Below, piece by piece: positions 26,396 through 35,743 of a stretch of DNA of 64,000 nt. Both the position numbers and the translations under genes were made by a program. Source of the stretch: Paenibacillus sp. FSL H8-0537 (lineage in GTDB: Bacteria > Bacillota > Bacilli > Paenibacillales > Paenibacillaceae); assembly GCF_038051995.1 (NCBI RefSeq), contig NZ_CP150290.1, positions 2,222,001 to 2,286,000 of the forward strand, in the 5' to 3' direction. The notes under the pieces are model-generated. The model made no database searches, was not told the DNA's origin, and saw only the letters and a program-made list of their open reading frames with translations. Each line of letters starts with the position of its first letter. Position 1 is the stretch's first letter.

Positions 26396-27388
26396 ATGAT
26401 CATTGAGGTTGACGGCTTATCCAAATCCTTCACTTACCATAAGAAAGAGCTGGGACTTAAAAGTTCGATCCAAAATTTGTTCCGCCGCGAGCAGCAAACC
26501 AAACATGCGGTTTCGGATATTTCCTTCAGCATCGAGGAGGGCGAGGTCGTCGGATTCCTCGGGCCGAATGGTGCCGGCAAGACGACGACGCTCAAGATGC
26601 TGTCGGGCATTTTGCATCCGACGAGCGGCAGCGCCAAGGTGTTCGGCTACACGCCATGGGAGCGGAAAAACGAATTTAAACGGCAATTTTCCATCGTCAT
26701 GGGACAGAAAAATCAGCTGTGGTGGGACTTGCCTGCGAATGAGTCGCTATACCTGAACAAATGCATCTACGAGGTGGACGATGCAGAGTATGCGCGTACG
26801 CTGGGAGAGCTGACCGAGCTGCTGGACGTGAAGGAGCTGCTTAAGGTGCAGGTACGCAGATTGTCGCTAGGTGAACGGATGAAGATGGAGCTGATTGCCG
26901 CTCTCATTCATAAGCCGAGAATTCTCCTTCTTGATGAGCCGACCATCGGTCTCGATATTATTTCGCAGCGCAAAATAAGGGAGTTTTTCAAATATTACAA
27001 TCGCGACAAAAAAACGACAATCGTCCTGACCAGCCATTACATGAACGATATTGAGGAGCTGTGCGATCGGTCTATTATCATCAACCACGGAAGGATCGTA
27101 TTTGACGGAGGGCTGAGTGAGGTCAATGAAAGGCTCGGGCATAAAAAAATTATGAAGCTTGTGCTTTCCGAGCCCGTTGAAGAATGGGTGCTGAATCAAG
27201 TCGGGGAGGTCAAGGAATTCAAGGATACGCATGTGAAGTTCGTGTTCGAGCAGTCGGAAATTAAAAAAATGTCGCGCTGGGTGCTTGATCACCTGCCCGT
27301 AATCGATTTCACCATCGAGGATATTCCGATTGAGGAGGGCATCGCCCTGCTGTACCAAAGTGGCGGTGAGAAGCATGAGACTGCATAG
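26396..27388 (+). CDS. ABC-2 exporter ATP-binding protein
   Basis: The 330-residue ATPase has Walker A GPNGAGKTTTLKM (from about residue 60), Q-loop VMGQKNQLWWD, signature RLSLGERMKME, Walker B RILLLDEPTIGLD and switch His in LTSHY. It matches DrrA-like exporter ATPases. It precedes two membrane subunits and is 14 bases after the oxidoreductase gene. It likely exports the cluster product and may give self-protection. Confidence 0.93.
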   Translation: MIIEVDGLSKSFTYHKKELGLKSSIQNLFRREQQTKHAVSDISFSIEEGEVVGFLGPNGAGKTTTLKMLSGILHPTSGSAKVFGYTPWERKNEFKRQFSIVMGQKNQLWWDLPANESLYLNKCIYEVDDAEYARTLGELTELLDVKELLKVQVRRLSLGERMKMELIAALIHKPRILLLDEPTIGLDIISQRKIREFFKYYNRDKKTTIVLTSHYMNDIEELCDRSIIINHGRIVFDGGLSEVNERLGHKKIMKLVLSEPVEEWVLNQVGEVKEFKDTHVKFVFEQSEIKKMSRWVLDHLPVIDFTIEDIPIEEGIALLYQSGGEKHETA

Positions 27389-28184
27389 CATGTACTTGAA
27401 AACCTTCTCACTCGGCGTGCAAAATTCGCTGGAATACCGGACGAACTTCTTTCTGAACCTGTTTGGCGCAGTATTTCCAATTTTAATTCAGTACTTCTAC
27501 TGGAGGGCGGTGTTTACCAGCTCGGGCCAACAAATGGTATTCGGATTTTCGTATAACCAGATGATCGCCTATTCCATTCTGGCCGTCTTGATGTCTAAGC
27601 TGATCGGCACCACGTTTCAATACGAAATTGCCCGGGACATAAAGGACGGCGGATTGAATAAGTACCTTGTCAAGCCGATCGGGTATTTATCATACCGGAT
27701 TTTCTGCTTTCTTGGGGAAAAAAGCGTGCAAATGCTCGTTGTGCTCGCCCTTTCAGTGATTGTCATGCTGCTGCTGGACGCGTGGCTCGATTTTCCGGTC
27801 AACCTGCCCTATATTTTGCTGTTTCTATGCGTTGTGCCCAGCGCTTTAATGCTGAACTTCTTCATCTATTACAGCTTAAGTGCTGTCGCCTTCTGGTTCA
27901 CGGAAGCGAATGGCGCATTTCGGACGTTTGTGCTGCTTGCCAATATTGCTGGCGGAGGGTTGTTTCCGCTGGATATTTACGGCCCGGTTACCAAGGCTAT
28001 TCTATTGGCGCTTCCATTCAATTACGTGATTTATTTCCCTATCCGTCTGCTCAGCGGCATGCTGACCGGCCCGGAAATTGCTACTGGGGCAATGATGCAG
28101 CTGATCTGGATCGGAGTGTTCGCCGCACTCTCGACCTTGCTGTGGAGGCAGGGTCTCACGAAATATATTGCGGTGGGAGGGTAG
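27375..28184 (+). CDS. ABC-2 family transporter permease 1 (DUF990 type)
   Basis: The 269-residue protein has about six membrane helices (for example FLNLFGAVFPILIQYFYW, VVLALSVIVMLLLDAW) and the DUF990 feature IKDGGLNKYLVKPI at the cytoplasmic loop. I chose the ATG at 27375, which overlaps the ATPase end by 14 bases and follows GGCGGTGAG. It pairs with the next gene as a heterodimeric channel. Confidence 0.88.
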   Translation: MRLHSMYLKTFSLGVQNSLEYRTNFFLNLFGAVFPILIQYFYWRAVFTSSGQQMVFGFSYNQMIAYSILAVLMSKLIGTTFQYEIARDIKDGGLNKYLVKPIGYLSYRIFCFLGEKSVQMLVVLALSVIVMLLLDAWLDFPVNLPYILLFLCVVPSALMLNFFIYYSLSAVAFWFTEANGAFRTFVLLANIAGGGLFPLDIYGPVTKAILLALPFNYVIYFPIRLLSGMLTGPEIATGAMMQLIWIGVFAALSTLLWRQGLTKYIAVGG

Positions 28185-28189
28185 CCGCC

Positions 28190-28993
28190 TTGTTAAAGAC
28201 ATTAAAAAGATATGCGTTGATCTACAAGGTTATCGTCAAAAACTGCTTCATCGCCCAGATGGAATACCGGATCAATTTTTTGTTCGCTAACACGATTGAA
28301 ATCGCTTATTTATTCATCAAGCTGCTTTATGTAATGGTTGCGTTCCGCGTCGGGGTCGTCATTAACGGCTATACGCCAGATATGATGATGATGTTTGTCG
28401 GGTCCTTTACGATGATGACGGGCTTTTATTGTCTTTTCTTTTATTCGAACTTCATGAATTTGAGCAATCACGTTCGAAACGGAACGCTTGATTTGCTCAT
28501 CACTAAGCCGGTTTCGTTGCAGTTTATTGTGACGCTGCGCAATGTGGACTTCGGCTTCTCGTTTACAAACATAGTGGCCGGAGCAGGGATGATTATTATT
28601 GCCTGGGCTCGCATGGGCATTCCGGTCACACCTTCGCGGGTATTGGTGTTCATGCTGTTCATCTTCCTTGGCATCGTGCTCAAATATGCGATTTTCCTGA
28701 TGCCATCCTTGATCTCGTTCTGGACGGTGCAGACGGCGGCGGTCAATCAAATGTCTACCGCGATATGGGATATGAACCATGTGCCAATGCATATATACGG
28801 CCGCTCGGTTAGGCATGTAGGCACATTTTTGTTCCCGGTGCTTGTTATTACTAATTTTCCGCCGCTGTTCGTGCTCGACCGACTGAGCTGGGCGCATATG
28901 GTCTGGTTCCTGATCGCCCCGCTGCTATTCTTATTTCTCTCGCGGAAGCTGTGGAATGTGGCCATCCGCAATTATTCCAGCGCAAGCAGCTAG
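28190..28993 (+). CDS. ABC-2 family transporter permease 2 (DUF990 type)
   Basis: This 267-residue paralog of the preceding permease has the matching loop VRNGTLDLLITKPVSLQF and six hydrophobic segments. It starts at a TTG (LLKTLKRYALIYK) with GGGAGGG eight bases upstream; no better ATG exists near. Together with 26396 and 27375 it makes a complete exporter. Confidence 0.87.
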   Translation: MLKTLKRYALIYKVIVKNCFIAQMEYRINFLFANTIEIAYLFIKLLYVMVAFRVGVVINGYTPDMMMMFVGSFTMMTGFYCLFFYSNFMNLSNHVRNGTLDLLITKPVSLQFIVTLRNVDFGFSFTNIVAGAGMIIIAWARMGIPVTPSRVLVFMLFIFLGIVLKYAIFLMPSLISFWTVQTAAVNQMSTAIWDMNHVPMHIYGRSVRHVGTFLFPVLVITNFPPLFVLDRLSWAHMVWFLIAPLLFLFLSRKLWNVAIRNYSSASS

Positions 28994-29136
28994 GCGGGGC
29001 GATTCGGAGCCTAGTCTAGTCCAGTCCAGCGGGGGATGCCCATTTACAAGCTGCGCATGATTGAAAAGCACCATAGACCGGGACGCCAAGCACATGACGA
29101 TTGAAAATAGAAGTTCTTAACAGAGGAGCGTCGGGG

Positions 29137-29919
29137 ATGGGGAAAACAAAGGTTGTCTTATTGTCCGGCGGCTTCGGTACCCGTCTGGGTGAAGAAACGA
29201 TGCTGCGGCCGAAGCCGATGGTAGAGATCGGAGGCATGCCGATTTTATGCCATATTATGAATATTTACGATGCTTGCGGCTTTAATGAGTTTATTATCGC
29301 TCTAGGCTACAAGAAGGAAATGATCAAGCAATATTTTCTCAATTATATGTACTTGCAAAACGATTTCTGCATCCAGATGAGCCAAGCGACCGTCGATATT
29401 GTCAGGCACAGGCAGCCGGATTGGACGGTGCATCTGCTCGATACGGGATTGAGCACCATGACGGGCGGGCGACTGCACAGGCTTCGGGATCAGCTCTGCG
29501 GCGGTACATTCATGACGACCTATGGGGATGGAGTGGGGGACATCGACGTCAAGAGCTTGCTCGATTATCACAAATCCCATGGCAAATTGGCGACGGTCAC
29601 GCTCGTCAAGCCTCGTGCCCGCTTCGGCACGGTGGACCTAATGGGCGATCAGGTCGTCTGCTTCAAGGAAAAGGCTGATACCGGAGGCTGGATTAACGGC
29701 GGTTTTTTTGTCTTTGAGCCAGGCGTGCTTGATTATATCGCTCACGATACGGATGTGCTTGAGAGCGATGTCCTTCCTCGGCTGGCTGAGGAGGGACAAC
29801 TGATGGCTTACAGACACGATGGGTTCTGGGACTGCATGGATACGATGCGCGATAAGCAGTATCTTGAAAGCCTTTGGGCTTCCGGGGAAGCCCCCTGGAA
29901 GCGCTGGCGCGAGGATTAA
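29137..29919 (+). CDS. rfbF: sugar-1-phosphate nucleotidyltransferase, glucose-1-phosphate cytidylyltransferase type
   Basis: The 260-residue protein starts with the nucleotide-binding motif VVLLSGGFGTRLGEET followed by RPKPMVEIGG, as in RfbF. YGDGVGDIDVKSLL and GGWINGGFFVFEP are also typical. RfbF makes CDP-glucose from CTP and glucose-1-phosphate. No CDP-glucose dehydratase gene is nearby, so the activated sugar may be used directly or the nucleotide preference may differ. The ATG at 29137 has GAGGAG upstream. Confidence 0.85.
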   Translation: MGKTKVVLLSGGFGTRLGEETMLRPKPMVEIGGMPILCHIMNIYDACGFNEFIIALGYKKEMIKQYFLNYMYLQNDFCIQMSQATVDIVRHRQPDWTVHLLDTGLSTMTGGRLHRLRDQLCGGTFMTTYGDGVGDIDVKSLLDYHKSHGKLATVTLVKPRARFGTVDLMGDQVVCFKEKADTGGWINGGFFVFEPGVLDYIAHDTDVLESDVLPRLAEEGQLMAYRHDGFWDCMDTMRDKQYLESLWASGEAPWKRWRED

Positions 29920-29938
29920 GGGAGGTGCTGAAATACCT

Positions 29939-31033
29939 ATGGATGTGATGAATAATTCGATCGTACAGGAAGATATGGCGTATATCCAAGAAAAAATGGC
30001 CAACCCCGCCTGCTTCGTCGGGATGAACATTTTGATTACCGGCTGCGGCGGCTTTATCGGGTTTTATCTGACTCACTTGTTCGTTCATCTGAAGCGGCAG
30101 GGCTATGCCTATGGCAAGCTGCTGCTGCTCGATACCTTCCGTTCCAGCATCCCGGAGTGGCTTTCCCGCCTAACCCAGGAACATCAGGATATTGAGGCGC
30201 ACACGTTCGATATTGCCAGAGACAGCCTTGAGCTTGTGCAGGGCGCCGTGTCTGCTGATTACGTCTTTCATATGGCTTCCATCGCCTCGCCCACGTTTTA
30301 TCGGCAGTTTCCAGTCGAAACGATCGAAGCGAATGTCATGGGGCTGCAGCGGCTGCTCGACTTCTATAAGCATCGCCCGCTGAAGGGGCTTCTGTTCTTT
30401 TCCAGCAGCGAAATATACGGCGATCCGGACCCGGCTTACATACCGACCCCTGAGTCGTACTGGGGACATGTGGCGAGCATCGGCCCGCGCGCATGCTACG
30501 ATGAGTCGAAACGAATGGGCGAGACGCTGTGCTACGTCTATCATCAGACATTCGGCATGCCAGTCCGTGTTGTGCGGCCGTTCAACAATTTCGGTCCCGG
30601 CATGTCGCTCACGGATCGAAGGCTGCCCGCTGACTTCGCGCTAGCCGTGATCCGGAATGAACCGATTGTCATTCACTCGGACGGCAAGCCGACTCGGACG
30701 TTTTGCTACATTGCCGACGCGATTGACGGCTACCTCCGCGTCCTTCTGCATGACGAATTCGACTTTTTTAATATCGGAATGGACGGCGGAGAGCTGTCCG
30801 TTGAACAGTTGGCTGGCATATATCGTGAGGCTGCCGCTGAGCTGCAAGGCTACACGGGCGACATCCACTACACTGCATCCCCAGAAAAGGATTATTTGCT
30901 GCATAACCCGTCTAGGCGCTGTCCGGACCTTTCAAAAGCCCGAGGTGTGCTCGGTTACCGGCCCGAGATTGAAGTGTCCGAAGGAGTCAGACGTTATTTA
31001 ACGTTTCTGCAGAAGGAGTTGATCTCCGTATGA
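29939..31033 (+). CDS. NAD-dependent sugar-nucleotide decarboxylase/epimerase (SDR, UXS-like)
   Basis: The 364-residue extended SDR has the NAD motif ILITGCGGFIGFYL after a ~28-residue extension. The active site includes FSSSEIYGDP and YDESKRMGE with Tyr and Lys, and VRPFNNFGPG binds the nucleotide. It resembles UDP-glucuronate decarboxylase and dTDP-glucose dehydratase. Since the next gene makes UDP-glucuronate from UDP-glucose, conversion of UDP-glucuronate to a UDP-pentose is the simplest reading. GGAGGT precedes the ATG. It overlaps the dehydrogenase by 4 bases. Confidence 0.82.
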   Translation: MDVMNNSIVQEDMAYIQEKMANPACFVGMNILITGCGGFIGFYLTHLFVHLKRQGYAYGKLLLLDTFRSSIPEWLSRLTQEHQDIEAHTFDIARDSLELVQGAVSADYVFHMASIASPTFYRQFPVETIEANVMGLQRLLDFYKHRPLKGLLFFSSSEIYGDPDPAYIPTPESYWGHVASIGPRACYDESKRMGETLCYVYHQTFGMPVRVVRPFNNFGPGMSLTDRRLPADFALAVIRNEPIVIHSDGKPTRTFCYIADAIDGYLRVLLHDEFDFFNIGMDGGELSVEQLAGIYREAAAELQGYTGDIHYTASPEKDYLLHNPSRRCPDLSKARGVLGYRPEIEVSEGVRRYLTFLQKELISV

Positions 31034-32325
31034 TCGCGGTAATCGGACTAGGCTTCGTCGGTCTGACGACTGGGCTTGGACTTGCCCATCGTCTCGGCTG
31101 TACCCTATTTGCATACGATTGCGATCCGGAAAAAAGGGAGCTGTACCAAACCGGAAGGATACCGTTTCACGAGCCAGAGCTGCAAGAGCAGCTTGGGCGC
31201 TATCTGGGCAGCCGATTCGTGGTTTGCGATACGCTCGAAGAAGCCTTGCGTAATGCGGAATATATCTTTTACTGCGTAGGCACTCCCGCTCTTGCCGATG
31301 GCAGCGCAGATCTGAACGCCCTGCTGGATGGGTTGAAGGAGAGCGGCGAGGTGTTGCGCGATGGCCGGTTCCGCGTGCTGATCATAAAGTCCACCGTACC
31401 GCCGGGTACGACTTCGCGCGTAATTGCTCCTCTGCTCAAGCAGCTGGGATTACGTCTTGGAGAGCATGTCGGCCTCGCAACAAACCCGGAGTTTCTAAGG
31501 GAAGGCTCGGCGTGGCGCGATGTGATGGAGCCGGACCGAATCGTCATTGGGGAGGCTGAGCCTGTCGGAGGACGGATGCTTGCCGAGCTGTATGCCTTGG
31601 GCTTTGATGCTCCCGTCCGCCGCGTATCGGCCACAACTGCCGAATTTGTTAAATATATGTCCAATTCGCTGCTCGCCACGCTAATCAGCTTCGCGAATGA
31701 GATGGCACTGATTGCGGAGCAGACTGGCGACATTGAGATTCCTCAGGCGTTTCGCTTGCTTCACGAGGACAAGCGCTGGCACGGCACGCCAGCCAAGATG
31801 ACGGATTACGTATATCCAGGCTGCGGTTTCGGCGGATATTGCTTGCCTAAGGACATCGCGTCTATGATTCATCACGCTTCTGTCATTGGCGAGCCTGCCG
31901 GCCTGCTGCAGGCTGCGGCCCTCGTGAACCAAAAGGCGCAGCTGCGAATGGCGGAGCGGATTGCCGCTGCTGCCGGAGACCAGAAGAGCCGTAAGATTGG
32001 CATTCTTGGGCTTTCATTTAAGCCGGGCAGCGACGATGTACGCGGCGCCGTTTCCTTTGAAATCATTCGTCATTTGCTCGGGATGGGCTATCTGAGCATT
32101 GCTGCCTATGACCCGCTAGCGATGAAAGCGTTCGATCTAGCTTACGGAATGCCTATTTCATATGCACAAACGATGGAGGAGCTGGCTTCGGGGAGCGAAG
32201 TTATCGCGCTGATTACCAGCTGGGAGGAATTTGCAGAGAAAAGGCATTTGCTCTCGGGCAAGCTCGTCATCGACGGCAGGTACACGGAAGCGCAAAGCGG
32301 GGTGATTGTTCATGCTGGAGAATAA
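31030..32325 (+). CDS. UDP-glucose 6-dehydrogenase family
   Basis: The 431-residue protein has an N-terminal Rossmann fold (MIAVIGLGFVGLTTGLG) and the catalytic Cys in YPGCGFGGYCLPKD near residue 271. It also has TVPPGTTSRVI and the C-terminal GLSFKPGSDDVRGA. The family oxidises UDP-glucose to UDP-glucuronate with two NAD+; related members act on UDP-ManNAc or GDP-mannose. Its position next to a UXS-like decarboxylase favours UDP-glucose. Its start overlaps the upstream stop, so the two are translationally coupled. Confidence 0.88.
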   Translation: MIAVIGLGFVGLTTGLGLAHRLGCTLFAYDCDPEKRELYQTGRIPFHEPELQEQLGRYLGSRFVVCDTLEEALRNAEYIFYCVGTPALADGSADLNALLDGLKESGEVLRDGRFRVLIIKSTVPPGTTSRVIAPLLKQLGLRLGEHVGLATNPEFLREGSAWRDVMEPDRIVIGEAEPVGGRMLAELYALGFDAPVRRVSATTAEFVKYMSNSLLATLISFANEMALIAEQTGDIEIPQAFRLLHEDKRWHGTPAKMTDYVYPGCGFGGYCLPKDIASMIHHASVIGEPAGLLQAAALVNQKAQLRMAERIAAAAGDQKSRKIGILGLSFKPGSDDVRGAVSFEIIRHLLGMGYLSIAAYDPLAMKAFDLAYGMPISYAQTMEELASGSEVIALITSWEEFAEKRHLLSGKLVIDGRYTEAQSGVIVHAGE

Positions 32326-32578
32326 GGAAAGCATCGTGAATATATTGGCGAAGCTGCTGAATCTAGAGCCGGAGCTGCTTGTGGGGCTTGGTGAGGACGC
32401 AGATTTAACGGAGCAGTATTTAAGCTCCGTTCTTGTGGTGGAGCTTGTAGTTGAGCTGGAACAATATTTTGGCCTGATGATCGATGATGAAGATTTATTG
32501 ACGGAAAATGTCTCCACGATGCGGAAAATCGGGGAGCTGATCTCGAAATATATAGAGATGCAGCCATCGAAGGAGTGA
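32312..32578 (+). CDS. acyl carrier protein 2, atypical attachment motif
   Basis: The 88-residue acidic protein aligns with carrier proteins: MLENKESIVNILAKLLNLEP at the start and VVELVVELEQYFGLMIDDED in the middle. The expected GxDS motif reads EQYLSSVLVV, so a Ser is present but the preceding Asp is not. It may still be modified, or be degenerate. It overlaps the UDP-glucose dehydrogenase end by 14 bases and precedes the monooxygenase by 5 bases. I chose the ATG at 32312 over the upstream TTG. Confidence 0.8.
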   Translation: MLENKESIVNILAKLLNLEPELLVGLGEDADLTEQYLSSVLVVELVVELEQYFGLMIDDEDLLTENVSTMRKIGELISKYIEMQPSKE

Positions 32579-32583
32579 GCGAA

Positions 32584-33648
32584 ATGACGTTTTGCTGGAT
32601 GCTTCCGCAGGGCGATCTTCAGCAGATCATGGAGCAGACTATAGCCGCCGAAGGGGACGGCTTTCATTCCGTGCTGTTGATCAATGCGAACGATTACATG
32701 GACCCGTGGCTTGCTGCCTCATATTTGGCCGAGCGAACCGAGAAGCTGCGATTTCTGATCGCGCAAAATACGAGCTATATTCTGCCAACGGCAGCGGCGA
32801 AAGCGCTAAGCACATTAAACCTGCTGACTAACGGCCGAGCGGATATAAATGTAGTAACTGGCAGCTCAGCCATTGAGATGGGGCGCATGACGAAAGCGGT
32901 TGGCCACGAGCAGCGCTACGAGCGGACGAAGGAATTTGTAGAAGTGTTTCACCGCCTGCAAGAAGGCGGGAGCGTTCACTTTAGAGGTTCCTGGTTCGAG
33001 GTGAATCAAGGAGAGTTGTATCCGAAGCCGTCTTCCTATAGCAGCGTGTTTATATCCGGCAGCTCTCCCGAGGCGATGCAAATCGCGGCTGCTGGCGGGC
33101 ACCATTATTTAACGTATGGGCATGATTACCCGGTTGTCAGCCAGCGGCTTGAAACGTTTCGTGGATATATCCCGAAGACAAGTCTGGATCGTGCCAAGTG
33201 CGGCATTATGATCGATATTATCGCCAGAGAGACGACTGAAGCGGCTTGGGCCGCAGCGGAGCGTTTTCTTGGCGAAGCTAGCGCTCTAGAGAAGCGCACG
33301 AACCGGCTGTTCCGCAATAATTGCGATGCTGCTGGTATTCAGAGCTACAAGGCGCATTATGCAGACCCGATGGCAAAAGTATCCGAGCACTTATGGGCAG
33401 GACTCGTGCAGCTGAATACATCAAACGGCTTTTCCATCGTCGGCTCGTACGAGGAGGTACGGCAGTCGATCCGGAAGTTCCAGCAGCTAGGCGTAGACTA
33501 TTTTATTCTGAGTGGGCTCGCGGGGCCCGATGAACAGCTGCGCATCGGCGAGTATATTCTCCCCTATGTAAGAGGAAATAAGGAATCCGAAGGATTTTCG
33601 TCGGCGGTAAAGGAGGCCTCATCCCTTGGAAATGGACATTATGCCTAA
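32584..33648 (+). CDS. luciferase-like FMN monooxygenase, BtrO/SsuD type
   Basis: This 354-residue TIM-barrel flavin monooxygenase shows family patterns FLIAQNTSYILPTAAAKALS, LTNGRADINVVTGSS and VFISGSSPEAMQIAA. In butirosin, BtrO of this family hydroxylates a carrier-bound acyl chain. The gene lies between ACP2 and a BtrH-like acyltransferase, which fits hydroxylation of a thioester-bound amino acid. A separate flavin reductase (BtrV role) is not seen, so a housekeeping one would be needed. GAAGGAG precedes the ATG. Confidence 0.85.
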   Translation: MTFCWMLPQGDLQQIMEQTIAAEGDGFHSVLLINANDYMDPWLAASYLAERTEKLRFLIAQNTSYILPTAAAKALSTLNLLTNGRADINVVTGSSAIEMGRMTKAVGHEQRYERTKEFVEVFHRLQEGGSVHFRGSWFEVNQGELYPKPSSYSSVFISGSSPEAMQIAAAGGHHYLTYGHDYPVVSQRLETFRGYIPKTSLDRAKCGIMIDIIARETTEAAWAAAERFLGEASALEKRTNRLFRNNCDAAGIQSYKAHYADPMAKVSEHLWAGLVQLNTSNGFSIVGSYEEVRQSIRKFQQLGVDYFILSGLAGPDEQLRIGEYILPYVRGNKESEGFSSAVKEASSLGNGHYA

Positions 33649-34669
33649 GAAACCTTTTGCCATACGTGCAGGCCTGCACTGCTTGTTCTCCGGTTTGTAC
33701 CACATCCTTGAGCAAGAGCGGCCGGAGGCGGCAGCGGAGAGCGATGAAGCGGATATATATTTCGAGACGAACGGACTGAATTTGGAGTACTACGGAGATC
33801 TGAACAGGGTTTGGCTTGCGTCTCAGGAGGACATTGTAGAACGATTCGCCGGAACTTACGGACTCCAGCTGCATGCCTCATTCGAGGTGGAGCTTGATCC
33901 GGGTGCCGCGCTGCTGCGACTGCGGGAGGCTGTGCTTCAAGGCCGCATGCCGCTGGTGTTTATACGTACGACATCGCTCGACTATCATGAAGTATTTAGA
34001 GACGGAGAAGAACGAAATCACCTTGTGCTTCTGCTTGGCTGGGACGATGGCGACGATTCGGTTCTGATCGGTGACAGCTCTTTTCTCGATCAGGCGGGGC
34101 ACGTCACTACCTATAAAGGAGTGCTAACGGTTGATGCGCTGCGAAGGGGATTATGGGGCTACGCTTGGTTCAAGGCAGATGCGGAGCAGAAGCCGTCCAC
34201 AGGAATTGGACGATTTAATACGGTTCTCCAAAACATCCGCACATTTAATCAAGGCTTAGAGCTGCCTGACCAAAGGTACCAAGGCAGTCTTGCCTACCGT
34301 ATGTATGTAAGGGATTACAATAAGCTGCTTGCGTTAGACGCTCCGGCTTTCTCTGCTGTGTGCCGGAATGTGTATTATTGCTTCCGGGTCGGGGGAATGC
34401 TTCATCAGCTTGAATACCTCGCTGTATATATAGGGCGCTATAAAGGGCGGTGGCCGCAAGAGGGTCAAGAGCTTCTAAACCACGTGGAAGGATTGCGGGA
34501 GCAATGGCGCAAAGCGCTGATGCAGTTGTACAAGGTCGGACTATCCGTCCAGCGCGGTAAGATCGGCCTTGTGCAGGACCGATTCACTCTGCTGCTTGAT
34601 GAGCACGACAAATTGCTGGTTGCGCTGCTAAGCGCGGTGGACGAGGAACAAGGAACCGCCAGCCGATGA
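33626..34669 (+). CDS. BtrH-like acyltransferase, complete Cys-His-Asp triad
   Basis: The 347-residue protein has the BtrH_N plan with AGLHCLFSGLYHIL (Cys19), HLVLLLGWDD (His ~132) and VLIGDSSF (Asp ~150). These are the three residues expected for transfer of an acyl group from a carrier protein to an amine. BtrH does this in butirosin. The C-terminal half is helical. Start is TTG with AAGGAGG nine bases upstream. It overlaps the monooxygenase and the kinase genes, so it is tightly coupled to both. Confidence 0.75.
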   Translation: MEMDIMPKKPFAIRAGLHCLFSGLYHILEQERPEAAAESDEADIYFETNGLNLEYYGDLNRVWLASQEDIVERFAGTYGLQLHASFEVELDPGAALLRLREAVLQGRMPLVFIRTTSLDYHEVFRDGEERNHLVLLLGWDDGDDSVLIGDSSFLDQAGHVTTYKGVLTVDALRRGLWGYAWFKADAEQKPSTGIGRFNTVLQNIRTFNQGLELPDQRYQGSLAYRMYVRDYNKLLALDAPAFSAVCRNVYYCFRVGGMLHQLEYLAVYIGRYKGRWPQEGQELLNHVEGLREQWRKALMQLYKVGLSVQRGKIGLVQDRFTLLLDEHDKLLVALLSAVDEEQGTASR

Positions 34670-35703
34670 AAGCTAACCTGCATGTACAAGACGACAATGG
34701 AATCGTTCAAGAAGCCATCGGACGCTTCGCTCTAGAACGAGTAGCATTCGTTCCGCTGGAGAGCTTTGAGAGTGAAGTGTACGCATGGGAAATGGAAGGG
34801 CGCAAATTTATTCTAAAACTAACCCGGAAGAGTCGTCGGACCCGGGAACAGCTGCTGGGAGAAATCGATTTTGTTCAATTTGTCTCTTCTAATGGCGTAT
34901 CCGTTGCTAGGCCCATCGCTTCAAGGAGCGGTCAATACGTGGAAAATATCGTCAGTAGCATGGATGATATGGAGGGCATGGTGGACGGCGAAGGAAGTGG
35001 AGGCAGCGCGGGATACTGGGCGTATGCTTTCGAGTGGGCGGAGGGCGAGCGAGTCGGCCCCGCCCACTATGGGCCCAAACTTTACAAAGTATGGGGGACC
35101 GCCATGGGACGGCTGCATAGCCTTTCCGAGCGGTATGCGCCGAAGCTGCCCGAATGGATTCGTCCCAGCTGGGAGGAATCGGAGCTGCTGCCAACGTTAG
35201 ACGTATGTGCCCGCAGCTCGTTTCCGGAGCTTCGGTCTGCGGTTGACACCTGGATGACCAAAGTAAGGCGAATTCCTGAGCATACGGGGGAATTTGGTTT
35301 AATTCACAACGATATGCATCCTCGCAATTTTCATTGGACCGGGGAAGGCATTGTCATGTTCGATTTTGACGGATTGACTCATCATCATTATGCGAGCGAC
35401 ATTGCGGTCGCATTGTATTACGGTTTGGCGGAACATAGCCGGGCAAGTGAGAGCAGTTGGTCTCCTGAGAAATTCCTGCACTGTTTTTTGGAAGGATATT
35501 CGGTTTGCCGGACCGTCTCAGCAGAGCTGCAGCGCCATATTCCCGATTGGATGATGTTTCGTCATATCCAGCTTTATATGTTGTATTTCCGGTCTTGGGG
35601 GGAGCGGCCCGCTGGTGTCACGGAGAGATGGATCTTGAGCCGTTACAGGAAAGATATTATAGGAGGAACGCTGTTCGGCAGGAAACCTGAGGATTTGGCA
35701 TGA
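34666..35703 (+). CDS. APH/homoserine-kinase-fold phosphotransferase
   Basis: The 345-residue protein has the kinase-like catalytic loop GLIHNDMHPRNFHW and the metal-binding MFDFDGL, as in aminoglycoside phosphotransferases, SrkA and homoserine kinases. FILKLTRKS near residue 48 holds the ATP Lys. It could phosphorylate the product for self-protection, phosphorylate an intermediate, or act on a Ser/Thr/homoserine-like amino acid. It lies inside the cluster between two BtrH-like genes. The ATG overlaps the previous stop. Confidence 0.8.
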   Translation: MKANLHVQDDNGIVQEAIGRFALERVAFVPLESFESEVYAWEMEGRKFILKLTRKSRRTREQLLGEIDFVQFVSSNGVSVARPIASRSGQYVENIVSSMDDMEGMVDGEGSGGSAGYWAYAFEWAEGERVGPAHYGPKLYKVWGTAMGRLHSLSERYAPKLPEWIRPSWEESELLPTLDVCARSSFPELRSAVDTWMTKVRRIPEHTGEFGLIHNDMHPRNFHWTGEGIVMFDFDGLTHHHYASDIAVALYYGLAEHSRASESSWSPEKFLHCFLEGYSVCRTVSAELQRHIPDWMMFRHIQLYMLYFRSWGERPAGVTERWILSRYRKDIIGGTLFGRKPEDLA

Positions 35704-35743
35704 ACAAGCTAATCACATTCTAAGCCTGGAAAGGAGCTCCATC

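Noticed and set aside
27782..28189. Long N-terminal extension of the second exporter permease
   Set aside because: It overlaps the first permease in another frame and lacks membrane-protein content; the TTG at 28190 with GGGAGGG fits the family length.
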